Of a DNA stretch of 64,000 nt, positions 32,622 through 42,633 are shown piece after piece. The position numbers and the translations under genes were made by a program. The DNA is from Xylogone sp. PMI_703. Lineage: Eukaryota > Ascomycota > Leotiomycetes. The notes under the pieces are model-generated. The model was not told where the DNA came from, did no database searches, and worked only from the letters and a program-made list of their open reading frames with translations. Position 1 is the first letter of the stretch. Each line of letters opens with the position of its first letter. Where the stretch lies: assembly GCA_021399445.1 (NCBI GenBank), contig JAJTUQ010000001.1, positions 2,852,001-2,916,000 of the forward strand, in the 5' to 3' direction.

Positions 32622-33773
32622 TATAGCGTAAGATATAGGTATCTTAACAAATGTGAAGTCCTGAATACGTGAGGGTGCTCGAGCAAATATTTCACAATTA
32701 TCTTTGATCTAGTTGAGTATATGAGTCTGAGAGTCAATTATGCTAATGATGTGGATGTTAATGTGTTGTAGATATTGAGTTAGCAAAGGTGGCGCCAGAG
32801 AGTTGTATTTATATATATTTTGGAGGAGGGTGATATTGCACACCCTACGCCCTTTACAACTACAATTATTCGAATATGGTTTTGTCAGCCACAGCCTAGT
32901 AGTCACAGGAAAATTCTTAGAAATCCAGAAGGAAAAAATAGGAGGCAAACGGTTCGAAAGCGGTAAACGGAGCAACTCCGATGGTGATAGGACTCAAGAG
33001 GAGAAGCGCAGCGAACGCGAGACTCGGGCTATGAGGGGTTGTAGCGGCGAGGGGAAGCCGAGGAGCGTCATAAAGGCTCAAGCACGCCATCTCCACATTC
33101 CCGCACTGGCCGACAACCGAACTTCGCGCGAGTCGTGTTCGCGGATTCTACTGCAACTACGTCATACCGTCAAACCGTACCTCAGGGCCCTACAATTATT
33201 TGGGATGTTTGAAGTATAGTAATATGATTGGTATCGCAGAAGACCAAACCATAACCCCATCCCCGCGCGGGCTTGGTGCTCCTACCCTTACTGGCTGTAA
33301 TAGCCCAAACTCTTGTCTTCTCATTAGTCAATACGGGAGGCTATTTTGCGCAGCAGAGCATACTGTGGACAAGCTGAAGGTCTAGATCGTCCCGGTATTA
33401 GAAGGACTGTTAATTATAACTAGCCATAAACTAATATTACCTAACTAGGGATGCTGTGTGGTTGACATAACGTTAACTCCTAGCCCTCCCGTTAGTCAGC
33501 AGGAATAAGAATGACGCCATGAGGCGGCAAGGCAACAACTCCTTCCAGAAGGGCCTCGAGGGTCTGTGCCTTTATCAACAATCGAGGGTCTGCGCTAATC
33601 CCAATAAGGCATTGCGTAAACAAATCCCGTAGGCTCGCACTTACTAGTCGGAGACAACATCTGGAGTCCACTGTCAACAGTATCTTGCAAGACAACAAAC
33701 CCATTCTTCTTTGCGAGACACAATAGAGAAGGGAAAACGCGGCCAGAGCACAATCCAGGGCGCTACTTGCTCC
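32622..33773. other. Divergent intergenic region, AsaB-like / AT-hook-like gene
   Basis: 1.15 kb. The 138-codon frame at 32803-33219 overlaps an equally open frame on the other strand and lacks similarity. A 33720-33773 extension of the downstream gene is in frame but has no ATG. No repeat or RNA gene seen. Confidence 0.5.
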
Positions 33774-36700
33774 ATGTCAAAGATGCCACCAAGCAACAGT
33801 CAACTCACATCCTCGCCGGATCCATTACATGACTCTGCAACATACAGCTCGCCTCCAAAGCGACGCCTAACCCGTCGTTCGCTAGCATTACAAAACAGTT
33901 CCCCAAAGAAACAAACGTTCGAGCTTGATGTTGGCCCGGAACTATCGCCCCAGAAAATTCTCGTGACAGTCGAAGCTGGGGAATCCGACATGTCCAGTGC
34001 TGGTGCCGCATCGCGAACACGAGCTAGTCGCCGAGTAGAGAGAACTACAACTACAACAGTCCCTGTTAAAGGCCTCTCAGACGCAGAGGATCAAAACGTA
34101 GACGTAGAAGAGGAAGCGCCGCAGAAATCCAAGAGACGATCACGGAAGTCAAATGGGACTCCAGTGCCTACAAAGAACGCAAAACGTGCAAGCACTCCAC
34201 CACGTAGAAGAAAAACTTTCGGTGATCTGGTTGACGGTGACGACGAGGAGGATTGGGACTTTCAGATGGGCCAAAATGCCAAGCCCAATGGGGGAAGAAG
34301 AAGATCTCGATCAAAGTCCAAGACACCTGTTCCGCAGAATATAGACGCTACAGACGAGGCCATCTCAACCACAACAACTAAGAAAGGGAGAGGGAAGAAA
34401 ATATCCCTCGCGCCTGAAGATACTGATCAGACGGCTCGAGACTCCCCAACGGTCGATCCAGAGTTAGAAGACACGGCTGCAGTGCTTGAGAGTGTCGGCA
34501 TCAATAAAGCAAACCCCCCATCCCCGGATTTCTCTACGATTCGATCCAGTGCGACAATTGGGGGTGACGAAGATGTGCTTCTCGCAGTATTCGATCCAAG
34601 TGATAAAACCCCACGAACAACAGGGTGGTCAAGTCCAAGGTATATGCCAACGCCTTCGGCTTCGAGACCCACAAGGTCAAACAATAAAAGACCTCCGCCT
34701 TCCCTCCATAAACAATCCATAATAAATCGAATGGAAGATAAAAGTATGGGCTCTGCTGGCGCTGCGTCCTCTTCTAGCGACAATACACGAGGTCGTCCAT
34801 CTCCGCATGGACTGTATCCAGAAGGGGAAGAAGAAGATATCGAAGCAGAGGACGAAGTGGGCGAGCTAGTTGAATTTGATACAATTCTCGAGGGTGAAGG
34901 TTTCAGCATGATTTCAGTTGATTCTGTCCCTTCCTTGCGTGAACATTGGAACAGCCCCGCCATTACTATAGGAGAGGAATGGGGTACAAAAACTCTCGGC
35001 GACAAGAGTCTCAATTCAGGGAGACCCGAGGAGACGTGGCAGTCTTCAGTTGTCTCAAAAACCCCTTCTGCGAGAGATACTCCAGTTGCGAAGATCCAGA
35101 ATCCAACAGTACTTGCACTTCAATGTGCGGCCGGTGACGATTCATTCTCGAGTATTCCATCCGAGATTCTCGAAGCAGCAACTCCAGCCAGAAACCCACT
35201 AATTTCAAAGCTCGCACATAATCAGCTGGGAGGTGATTCTTTTTCAAGCATACCACCTGAGATCCTTGATGCTGCCACCCCGGCGAAACCCGCAGCTAAA
35301 TTTGCAAACTCATCCGCAAGAATGGAGGGCATTGACAAGTATGATGATTCCTTCTCCGCCATAGCACCCAGTATATCAGAAGGCACCAAACTATCCTCGT
35401 CTCGCAATAGCATCACTAGATCAGCAGCACCGAGCGAGCAATTAACAATACCAAAGCAAAGGCGTGGTGGTTCTCAGAACCAAAGAAGTATATCAAATTC
35501 ATCAATAAGTCGTCTCCTAACTCCAGAAGACTCTCCACCTCTCTCAGCACCTCTCAGTCCCACAGCTGTTGGTGAAGCTCACAACAGTTCACCGGCGGGA
35601 CCACCACCTGGTCCAGCGGAACAGACTTTGCAAGACTCATCTATTCTATATCCTCATATAAAATCATCTCCTCCATTAGTAGCACCGCGATTCACGTATT
35701 CTACACATTCCCAAAATCAACAACAATTATACGCAGACACTACTGAGACACCGTCGGTCATGTTTTCATCGCCTTCTTTACCTCCTCCAATTCAGCCAAT
35801 CAGAGGACAACGCGTTCCAAGCTTACGGCCCGACCAAATTCGCAGACCCGCTCTTTCTCCAGTTGCTCGCACTGGCCGAGTATTGCAGAATATAATGACT
35901 CCGTTGTCATCTAGCCAGAGATCGCAAAATCTAGGTAGTCCATTTGGAAGCCCAGCATCTGGTGGCCGTTCTCTTCCAATTGCCTCCAATCCAACAGAAA
36001 GAAATTCTCAGTCTTCCACTGAGTTAGTTAACCAAGCTACAAGCGCCGGCTTTGAAACCAGTGAACAAGGGATTTCTTCCGAGCTTCCTCAGCTAGGCTC
36101 TTGCGGTCAGCAACGTGAATCATTCCACAGCTATGCCGAAACAGAGCAGCGCCCACCATCCCCCCAAGAGAGTAATGTGCAGCGCCTCAACCCGCCAAGC
36201 GCGAATGAACTTGCTAATCATAACCTGGCACAATCAAGGGCATCTATGATGGATGAAGATGAAGATGAAGATGGTGCTATGAGTTGGCAATCAGATGACA
36301 ACATCCATATGCTTCATGAACACGATATTGGAAACGCTGAAGAACCGAGCCTTTTAGCCGGTAATTATCCCGCGGATAACTCTGGTAGCAATGTGAAGCA
36401 GTCAGATGGTTTCCAAGAGTATGAGCGTAGAGTCGCAGCTGAAAGAGCGGCAATTAGTAGGACCATTGATGAGGCTGACCCGAGTAATGTTATTATGATT
36501 GACTCAGAAGATGAACAAGACTACATCTCAGATGGCGAAGAGTTCAATGGTGACGCAACATCCCTGCTACTCGAAACGCTCAACTCTACTGAGTACCAAG
36601 AAGAACAACCCCAGGAATCCCAGTTCCAGAATCCAAGTCATGATAGTGTTGAAAAACCGAGACGCAGCAAGATCCCTAGCCCTTGGAGGAAGAACAGCAA

Positions 36701-37871
36701 AAGACTGGTTTACAGCGATGAACTCTCTCAGATTTCCCACCTCTCTTCCCCACGAGACCCAAACTCAAATAGGCCGATCATCTTGCCAGCGTCTGATGAA
36801 GGTTTGAAAAATGGTTTATCATCTTTTAATCGAATCAGTGACAAGAAGGGCTCCGGTGCTTCAAATTGGCATGTTCCTCAAAAAGCAAACTTTAAGCCGC
36901 GAGTTCGCGAAAGCGGTGATCTGGATATCTCAGCCCTACTGGGCTCCCCTGCTCAACCACTACCTGTCATATCCCAGAGTACCACTCCAGTAGACGATAG
37001 GGATCCGGTGTTCGCCATCAATGAGAACAACACTTCTACACATGGTGGATCTAAGTATCCTGCCACCTCCCATGATGTTGAAGAGTACAAGACCCCTGTT
37101 CTTCAGAAACAAGGTTTCAAGCCTCGTGTACGTGAAGCAGGAAACATTGAGATCTCACAAAATTTTGCATCTTCTCCGCCCAAGCCGGGAGAACGGCTTT
37201 CACTTCTCAACCGGCCAGCACCGAGCCTAGCTCCTTTAACTACCTCGTCTGCGAGTAGAACAAACATCTTGCAAAGCCAGCAAGGCTCATCCACTAGTAC
37301 TGGTAACAGTTCTCCTGATCACTCAATTCCGGAGAATGGTCTGAGGAATAGAACTGATGTGAGAGCAGAGACTCCTTTGGAGGAAGCTCAGGGCATAGAT
37401 GCTCCAATCTCTCCTACCAAATCTTGTTTGCGATCACCAGAAAAAGCTAGAACCTCAAGCACAGATTGGATGACACCAAATAAATCGGTGGCTTTTGTCT
37501 CTTCTTCTCCATACTCCTCCCCAGTAGCGGAACCATTATCTTCAACGACTTGGTCACGTGCACACTGGCTGCTTCTTGATTCTATCTACCAGGAACAGAG
37601 ACCCGAAAATCAAGTCGATAATAATGATAATGCCAAAAAGAGAAGAAATAGTACACGAGTTATTTCTAATCTATTGGGAAAGCGACTCTCCGCTCAAGGT
37701 GAGAGAATAAGGCTAGAGCAGTGGCATCTGGAGATAATTGATGAGTTCCGGGGCACCGTCCCTGGTTGGGAGGAAGTTGTTATTGCAAAGAGATTATTCG
37801 CTATAATTGTTGGAGAGAAGCAGAGAGCTGCTGGTTATAGTGGCCACAAGACGCGGAAAGCTGCAGTGTAG
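33774..37871 (+). CDS. Large disordered nuclear protein with AT-hook-like motifs
   Basis: Single exon of 1,365 residues from ATG 33774; the frame extends upstream only to a TTG. Composition is dominated by Ser, Pro, Glu and basic clusters. RRSRSKSKTP and KKGRGKK (within the first 230 residues) resemble nuclear localisation or AT-hook elements. Two kinds of internal repeat are visible: DSFSSIP-EIL-AATPA (35133-35193 and 35232-35285, weaker at 35340-35372) and FKPRVRE-G--(D/E)IS (36890-36935 and 37115-37160). The only clearly ordered part is the last 130 residues, beginning TTWSRAHWLLLDSIYQ and ending in a helical GWEEVVIAKRLFAIIVGEKQR. Fungal homologues are often labelled AT DNA-binding protein. 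I do not recognise a function; a chromosome or chromatin role is only inferred. Confidence 0.8.
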   Translation: MSKMPPSNSQLTSSPDPLHDSATYSSPPKRRLTRRSLALQNSSPKKQTFELDVGPELSPQKILVTVEAGESDMSSAGAASRTRASRRVERTTTTTVPVKGLSDAEDQNVDVEEEAPQKSKRRSRKSNGTPVPTKNAKRASTPPRRRKTFGDLVDGDDEEDWDFQMGQNAKPNGGRRRSRSKSKTPVPQNIDATDEAISTTTTKKGRGKKISLAPEDTDQTARDSPTVDPELEDTAAVLESVGINKANPPSPDFSTIRSSATIGGDEDVLLAVFDPSDKTPRTTGWSSPRYMPTPSASRPTRSNNKRPPPSLHKQSIINRMEDKSMGSAGAASSSSDNTRGRPSPHGLYPEGEEEDIEAEDEVGELVEFDTILEGEGFSMISVDSVPSLREHWNSPAITIGEEWGTKTLGDKSLNSGRPEETWQSSVVSKTPSARDTPVAKIQNPTVLALQCAAGDDSFSSIPSEILEAATPARNPLISKLAHNQLGGDSFSSIPPEILDAATPAKPAAKFANSSARMEGIDKYDDSFSAIAPSISEGTKLSSSRNSITRSAAPSEQLTIPKQRRGGSQNQRSISNSSISRLLTPEDSPPLSAPLSPTAVGEAHNSSPAGPPPGPAEQTLQDSSILYPHIKSSPPLVAPRFTYSTHSQNQQQLYADTTETPSVMFSSPSLPPPIQPIRGQRVPSLRPDQIRRPALSPVARTGRVLQNIMTPLSSSQRSQNLGSPFGSPASGGRSLPIASNPTERNSQSSTELVNQATSAGFETSEQGISSELPQLGSCGQQRESFHSYAETEQRPPSPQESNVQRLNPPSANELANHNLAQSRASMMDEDEDEDGAMSWQSDDNIHMLHEHDIGNAEEPSLLAGNYPADNSGSNVKQSDGFQEYERRVAAERAAISRTIDEADPSNVIMIDSEDEQDYISDGEEFNGDATSLLLETLNSTEYQEEQPQESQFQNPSHDSVEKPRRSKIPSPWRKNSKRLVYSDELSQISHLSSPRDPNSNRPIILPASDEGLKNGLSSFNRISDKKGSGASNWHVPQKANFKPRVRESGDLDISALLGSPAQPLPVISQSTTPVDDRDPVFAINENNTSTHGGSKYPATSHDVEEYKTPVLQKQGFKPRVREAGNIEISQNFASSPPKPGERLSLLNRPAPSLAPLTTSSASRTNILQSQQGSSTSTGNSSPDHSIPENGLRNRTDVRAETPLEEAQGIDAPISPTKSCLRSPEKARTSSTDWMTPNKSVAFVSSSPYSSPVAEPLSSTTWSRAHWLLLDSIYQEQRPENQVDNNDNAKKRRNSTRVISNLLGKRLSAQGERIRLEQWHLEIIDEFRGTVPGWEEVVIAKRLFAIIVGEKQRAAGYSGHKTRKAAV

Positions 37872-38110
37872 AAACTTCAAGTGGGTGGGGAGAAGCAGAA
37901 TTGATATCATGTGAAAACACAAATCGTTGGGTAGAACAATTTTTCTTGGTTTGGGCTGGCAAAATGGCGTTTAATTACTGGGTTATATCAAAATGTTGGA
38001 TTATCATCTAGCAGTCCCGGCACCCATATATATATATGAATTTCAAAGATCTAAATCTTTACTTTTTTTAAGACTGCCATATGATGATACAATTACAAGT
38101 CATTAGATGC

Positions 38111-39533
38111 TTATTCTAGCATCGATGCCTGGTTTGTATAGAGAACATCCACAACACTGCTCAGCTTTTCAATCGTGGCTAAAGCTGCGTCGTAACTTTC
38201 ATCCCTCTCGGTCTCATCAAAGATAATTAAGCACCCAGCACCTTGATCCAAGACACCAATAATAACTTTGTCGAGAATCATCTGGGACAATTTTCTTTCA
38301 ACTTGTTGAGTGTCAAGTCCCACCATCTTGGCAATGTGATCGATCTCTACTCGGGAGAAGGGCTCAATAACCTTGATAAGGTTTTGCTCAAGCATGGCAT
38401 CATATAGACGCCGTAGATGATTGCGAATGAACGGGTCACTGCCGAGCTCATATCTGTAATCTCCTAGAGCTTTCTCATACTCTTCAAGCGATCTATTTGA
38501 GTGTGCCCGAGCAACAGCTTTCATTGCCTCCAAGTTCTTTCCCGCGTATTTAAGCGCCTGCTTTGAGGTCAACAGCTGATTGACATCATCAGCCAGGTTG
38601 AGCATAATCTTGCAGAGGAGCATGTATTGCAATGCCGCCGTTGCCTTTTCTGGCTCATCTTGCGTGTGATAACCATCTAGCGCTTCAATAAAATACGAGA
38701 AGGCTGTGTTAAAATCCTTGTCCTCCGCGTGTAGCTTGCCCGATTGCATGTCTAGACCTGCCTGTAGTAGTGGGGGAGTATACACTGATGCAGCACTTGT
38801 CCTTGCGCTCGTCAGGGCAGCTCTGCCCTTGGGTATATTTCCTAAAGCATGGTAGACCCTCGATTCCAACAACTGTACCTCTACAAGCACAAGCTTATCG
38901 TCTAACCGCTTGAGCTCACGCAGCAGGCTGTTGATCAGTGTTAGAGCTTCATAGTAGGATTGTTTAGCCATGTAAAGCGTTACGAGACGAGTTTCAAGGT
39001 TCTGCCGTAGAAAGCCGCGGCGTTCTGAGGTGGCCCACTCGATACATGACTTGGTAACAGCGATTTGTATATCTGTGGTGTTGGGAATCGCATTGAAAAG
39101 ATCAAGAAGCTGACGGACTAATGGGTGTACATATTAGCTTAAGCTTATTGCATAGATTCCATCGTCTCAATGTCCATGGTAATAGCATAACGCCCGGATG
39201 TGTAATGTATCTTACCAAGCTTTGCGGTTTTCGCCTTTGCGAATGACGACAGCACTGTCCGATTCTTCTCTATCAGTTCGACAAGCTCAGTAGTCTTCCT
39301 ATTCCATTATTAATAAAAATTCTCAATATAACCAAGAACATAACTCCTCACTTCTGATCCCGATATAGCTCTCCTAGACTGACAAGAGCAGATTCATATT
39401 CCCTGATAGCTGCATCTGAGGTAACTGAAGGTGGTTTAGATATTATCTCTTTGTATTGCTCTTCTGCCTTCTTCGGATCTGTTTTGGCAAGCTTCTGCGC
39501 CTCTTGTATCTTAATCGAGTCTGCTGGCGCCAT
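38111..39533 (-). CDS. RPN6: 26S proteasome regulatory subunit RPN6 (PSMD11)
   Basis: Three exons on the minus strand: 39533-39352, 39298-39216 and 39117-38111, making 423 residues (human 422, yeast 434). The N-terminal helical TPR-like solenoid contains [18 protein letters not shown] and [12 protein letters not shown]. The C-terminal PCI domain (about 230-395) has [25 protein letters not shown], the winged-helix part. RPN6 is a lid subunit that clamps the ATPase ring to the 20S core. All splice phases close. It starts 243 bp from the divergent SOF1 start, so the two genes probably share a promoter. Confidence 0.95.
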
Positions 39534-39776
39534 CCTGTGTTTGTGTAAATGGCGATAGAAGTGTTGGTATTGAGAGGGTAGGCTACTGTAGATTCCCAAG
39601 GCTCACCAACCTGAAGGTGCGGCTAGGCCAACAGCTTGACGCGGCCGACACGCTAATCCCTACCCCTGCAACTTTGCCATGGAAATTTTGACGACATTAG
39701 AACTTTCTCTGCGAAAACCTCCCAGTGACCAGGAGAGCTACCCAATGACAGCAATTACCCTCAGGAAAATACGAAA

Positions 39777-41219
39777 ATGAAAATTAAGGCTCTTTCGAGA
39801 TCTTCGGAGGCCTACCAAGCGGCTGGGCTCGATGTTGCGCGGCAACCTAGAAATTTGGACCCCGCACTACATCCCTTTGAACGTGCTCGAGAGTATACTC
39901 GTGCCCTCAATGCAACCAAAATGGAGAGGCAGGTAGCACTAATAAGAAGAAGAATTCTATGCCTCATGCTGACATTTATGAAGGATGTTTGCGCAGCCAT
40001 TCGTGGCGCAGCTGGGAAGGGGACACGTCGAGGCAAGTAAATCAGGAAGAAGAATTCTATACCTCATGCTAACCTTATAAAGGGAGTTTACACTATGTCA
40101 AAAGATCCGGAAGACCTCCAAAGGTTTTGCAGCGGCTCAGGAGACGGAGTTGTGAAAGTATGGGATTTAGTATCGCGTTCAGAAGAATGGCAAACTACTG
40201 CTCATGAGAATATAATTAAGGCAACATGCTGGACCAGGGACCGAAAGATCCTAACTTGCGCTGCTGATCGAACCATAAAACTCTTTTCTCCCTATGACAC
40301 ACCGACTGGGGCTGGCCCAGTAGCAACCTGGCTTGGTCCTGGAGCTTTCACAAGTATCTCTCACCATCGAAATAAGAGTTCCTTTGCCGCTTCCTCGAGT
40401 GTAGTTTCGATATACGACCTTGAACGACACACTGCACCACCAGAAATTTTGAAGTGGCCTACTGCAACTGATACAATCACTACAGTTGAGTTCAACCAAA
40501 TCGAGACGAGTATCTTAGGCTCAGCATCGAATGACAGGAGTGTCGTTTTCTACGACTTAAGAACTTCCATGCCACTTGCTAAGACTATCCTCTCGTTCGC
40601 CTGTAACCGCATATCCTGGAATCCTCAGGAAGCTTTCAATTTTGCTCTCGCATCTGAAGATCATAATATATATCTGTTTGATATGCGGAAGATGGATCGG
40701 TCACTCAACGTCCTCAAGGGTCATGTTTCTGCGGTCATGGACGTTGACTTTTCCCCGACAGGAGAAGAGCTTGTCAGCGCTTCGTACGATCGAACCATCC
40801 GACTATGGCGTCGTGACCAAGGACACTCGCGCGACATCTATTTTACTAAGAGAATGCAACGAGTATTTTCCGCTACATGGACACCGGATAATAAATATAT
40901 CCTATCTGGTTCCGACGATGGTAATATTCGATTGTGGAGAGCCAACGCATCCGAGAGAGAGGGTATCAAATCTGCAAAACAGCGGCAGGCACTTGAATAC
41001 AGCAAAGCGCTCTCAGAGCGCTACGCGCATATGCCAGAAATTAGGCGAATAAAACGTCATCGACATATACCTAAGGTGGTGAAGAAAGCTGCTGAAATCA
41101 AGGCTGAAGAGTTGAAGGCTATCAAGAGAAGGGAAGAGAACGAGAGAAAGCATTCTAAGAAGCAGCTAAAGAAGCGACGCAGTGAACGGGAGAAAATGAT
41201 ATTAGCACATGAAAAGTGA
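39777..41219 (+). CDS. SOF1: SOF1/DCAF13 WD40 protein of the U3 snoRNP (SSU processome)
   Basis: Three exons, 39777-39928, 39984-40032 and 40083-41219, encode 445 residues, like human DCAF13. Exon 1 gives MKIKALSRSSEAYQ...RALNATKMER, the tiny exon 2 MFAQPFVAQLGRGHVE, and exon 3 starts GVYTMSKDP. This restores the conserved N-terminus exactly. Both introns use GC rather than GT donors (AG|GCAGGT and AG|GCAAGT); no GT donor gives a workable phase. WD repeats fill about 70-320 (GVVKVWD, RTIKLF, RTIRLWRRD, GNIRLWRAN). The Sof1-like C-terminal domain (SKALSERYAHMPEIRRIKRHRHIPKVV) and a Lys-rich tail follow. It is needed for 18S pre-rRNA processing. Confidence 0.95.
39929..39983 (+). repeat. SOF1 intron 1: GC-AG intron, copy A of a duplicated intron
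   Basis: 55 nt, donor GCAGGT, branch GCTGAC, acceptor GAAG. Its 3' two thirds match intron 2: a 30-nt core starting AGAAGAATTCTAT and running through CCTCATGCT and the branch site differs at only two positions. It separates exon 1 from a 49 nt exon. Confidence 0.8.
40033..40082 (+). repeat. SOF1 intron 2: GC-AG intron, copy B of a duplicated intron
   Basis: 50 nt, donor GCAAGT, branch GCTAAC, acceptor AAAG, phase 0. It is homologous to intron 1 of the same gene 49 nt upstream and shares the same rare GC donor. Mismatches to copy A are mostly G/A transitions, plus a gap in the 5' third. Confidence 0.8.
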
Positions 41220-41676
41220 TTATACGGATGACACATTAGAAATACTGGTCACGGCGTTGAATCGGGGAAAGCATTTAGGTGGCGTCCGGACGAAATATGG
41301 TATGGGTATTTCTTCATTTGAAGATTATCAACAAAGTTATTATTTTAGGGATGGGCTTGGTTTTGAGTCCGAAGTTATCAATGAATTGTATACATGTAAG
41401 ATATGAAATGACAATAGGACGTACGGAGTAGTGTTAGTGGAATAAGGAGTATAACAACATTACTATATCCGCAAATTGATTCAGATCCTTTACATTAAAG
41501 GTGAATGATACATTTTGATATAGGACTTAGGTCCTAGGGTATAGTCCAAAACGAACGTTAATTAACCTGCCCAAATTGATCCTCCAAAAACGCCCTGAAA
41601 CAAATAGCCACGAACCCTCTAGTGCCCATTGTAAGATCATAAAATATAGCGTGGGTGAGGCCACTGATCACGCCAA
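41220..41676. other. Convergent intergenic region, SOF1 / RPC9
   Basis: 457 bp, AT-rich, between convergent stops; holds both 3' UTRs. No gene seen. Confidence 0.5.
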
Positions 41677-42233
41677 TCACTCCACAACAATCTTAACTTC
41701 TTCTTCATGTACATCTAATTCAGCCTGCTCTTTTCTAGCCTTTGCGTTATCGGTCATGGCTTGACGTTCTGCTGCGCCATCAGGAATACCTAACACATCC
41801 TGGACAATATTCGCGATCTCTGTCTGTGCCTGTTCGTCGGGAAAACGCTCTTCAAAATCCTGGATGACAGTAGATAAACTTTCGGGTCTCGTTGGTCTTA
41901 AGTTCATGATCATCAGAATTTCAGCTTTTGCGAGTTCGTAGGGGCGAAGACGATCCAGGAGATTGTATATAGTTTGCTCATTGTATGGCAGGGGTTTAGT
42001 AGCTAAGGGTGATGGCGCTTCATGAAAGTAATCTAGTAACTGTATGTGTTCATCAGCATTTAAAGCTTAAGTTTATAGCACACGAGATTACCTACCTCTT
42101 TCACAATTGTTTCTAAGTTACCTGGTCTCCTACGCTTTTGACCTTTCTTATCATGCTTTGCTTTCTGATTAAGCAAGTGTGTATACACTTCATAATTGGT
42201 TAGCACAGCTGACTGTGACTCGAGAATCTTCAT
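41677..42233 (-). CDS. RPC9: RNA polymerase III subunit RPC9 (C17/CGRP-RCP)
   Basis: Two exons, 42233-42096 and 42039-41677, joined across a 56 nt intron (donor GTAGGT, acceptor ACAG), give 166 residues. The start MKILESQSAVLTNYEVYTHL matches the family, which opens M-(K/E)-x-L...A-L-(L/T)-N-Y-E-V. An in-frame upstream ATG at 42317 would add 28 unrelated residues and is disfavoured. The HRDC-like C-terminal half has YELAKAEILMIMNLRPTRPESLSTVIQDFEERF, the Rpb4/C17 signature. A short acidic tail follows. It pairs with C25 in the Pol III stalk that transcribes tRNA and 5S genes. Divergent from PRS1. Confidence 0.9.
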
Positions 42234-42633
42234 TTTATTTGATAAGACAAAAGATGAACTCTCCCCCAGATCTGTAATATGCAAGGGTTTCTTTTTGCAT
42301 TGCGGGGCAGATTTCAAAACCGAGCTTCTGCCGCTCAGGGTCGCATAGTCGCCATAAAAAGTTTAGCGGCAAGCTCGTCTTTGCTCTAGGTCAGAAAAGT
42401 TTCCTATCCGACCACAGCCTGCTTCGCAGGATTCAATCACTGTCGAATGGATCTGAAAATTTGAGGATTATATATTCAATCCCCTCCTATCTCGAGTATA
42501 TATTTCTTCTCCCCATATCTCAACTCCTTATACCAGAATTCTCGACGCGCAGGCGCTCCGTCTGCCCACTTATCATATTTCTGCTTACACCGAGCTACGG
42601 ACGCCACAGCTCGACGAAGCTCACCGAAGAATC
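42234..42633. other. Divergent promoter, RPC9 / PRS1
   Basis: 400 bp between the two starts, with pyrimidine-rich tracts just before the PRS1 ATG as is common in fungal housekeeping promoters. No other feature seen. Confidence 0.5.

Noticed and set aside
32803..33219. 138-codon plus-strand frame
   Set aside because: Starts in the promoter of a divergent pair, no recognisable domain, no splice signals.
34427..35014. 195-codon minus-strand frame inside the AT-hook-like gene
   Set aside because: Low-complexity serine shadow of the sense frame.
39777..40040. 87-codon frame as a separate small gene
   Set aside because: It is SOF1 exon 1 read into intron 1; the homologous protein continues only after GC-AG splicing.
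42234..42317. Upstream ATG extending RPC9 by 28 residues
   Set aside because: Extra residues do not resemble the family, whose members start at the MKIL position.
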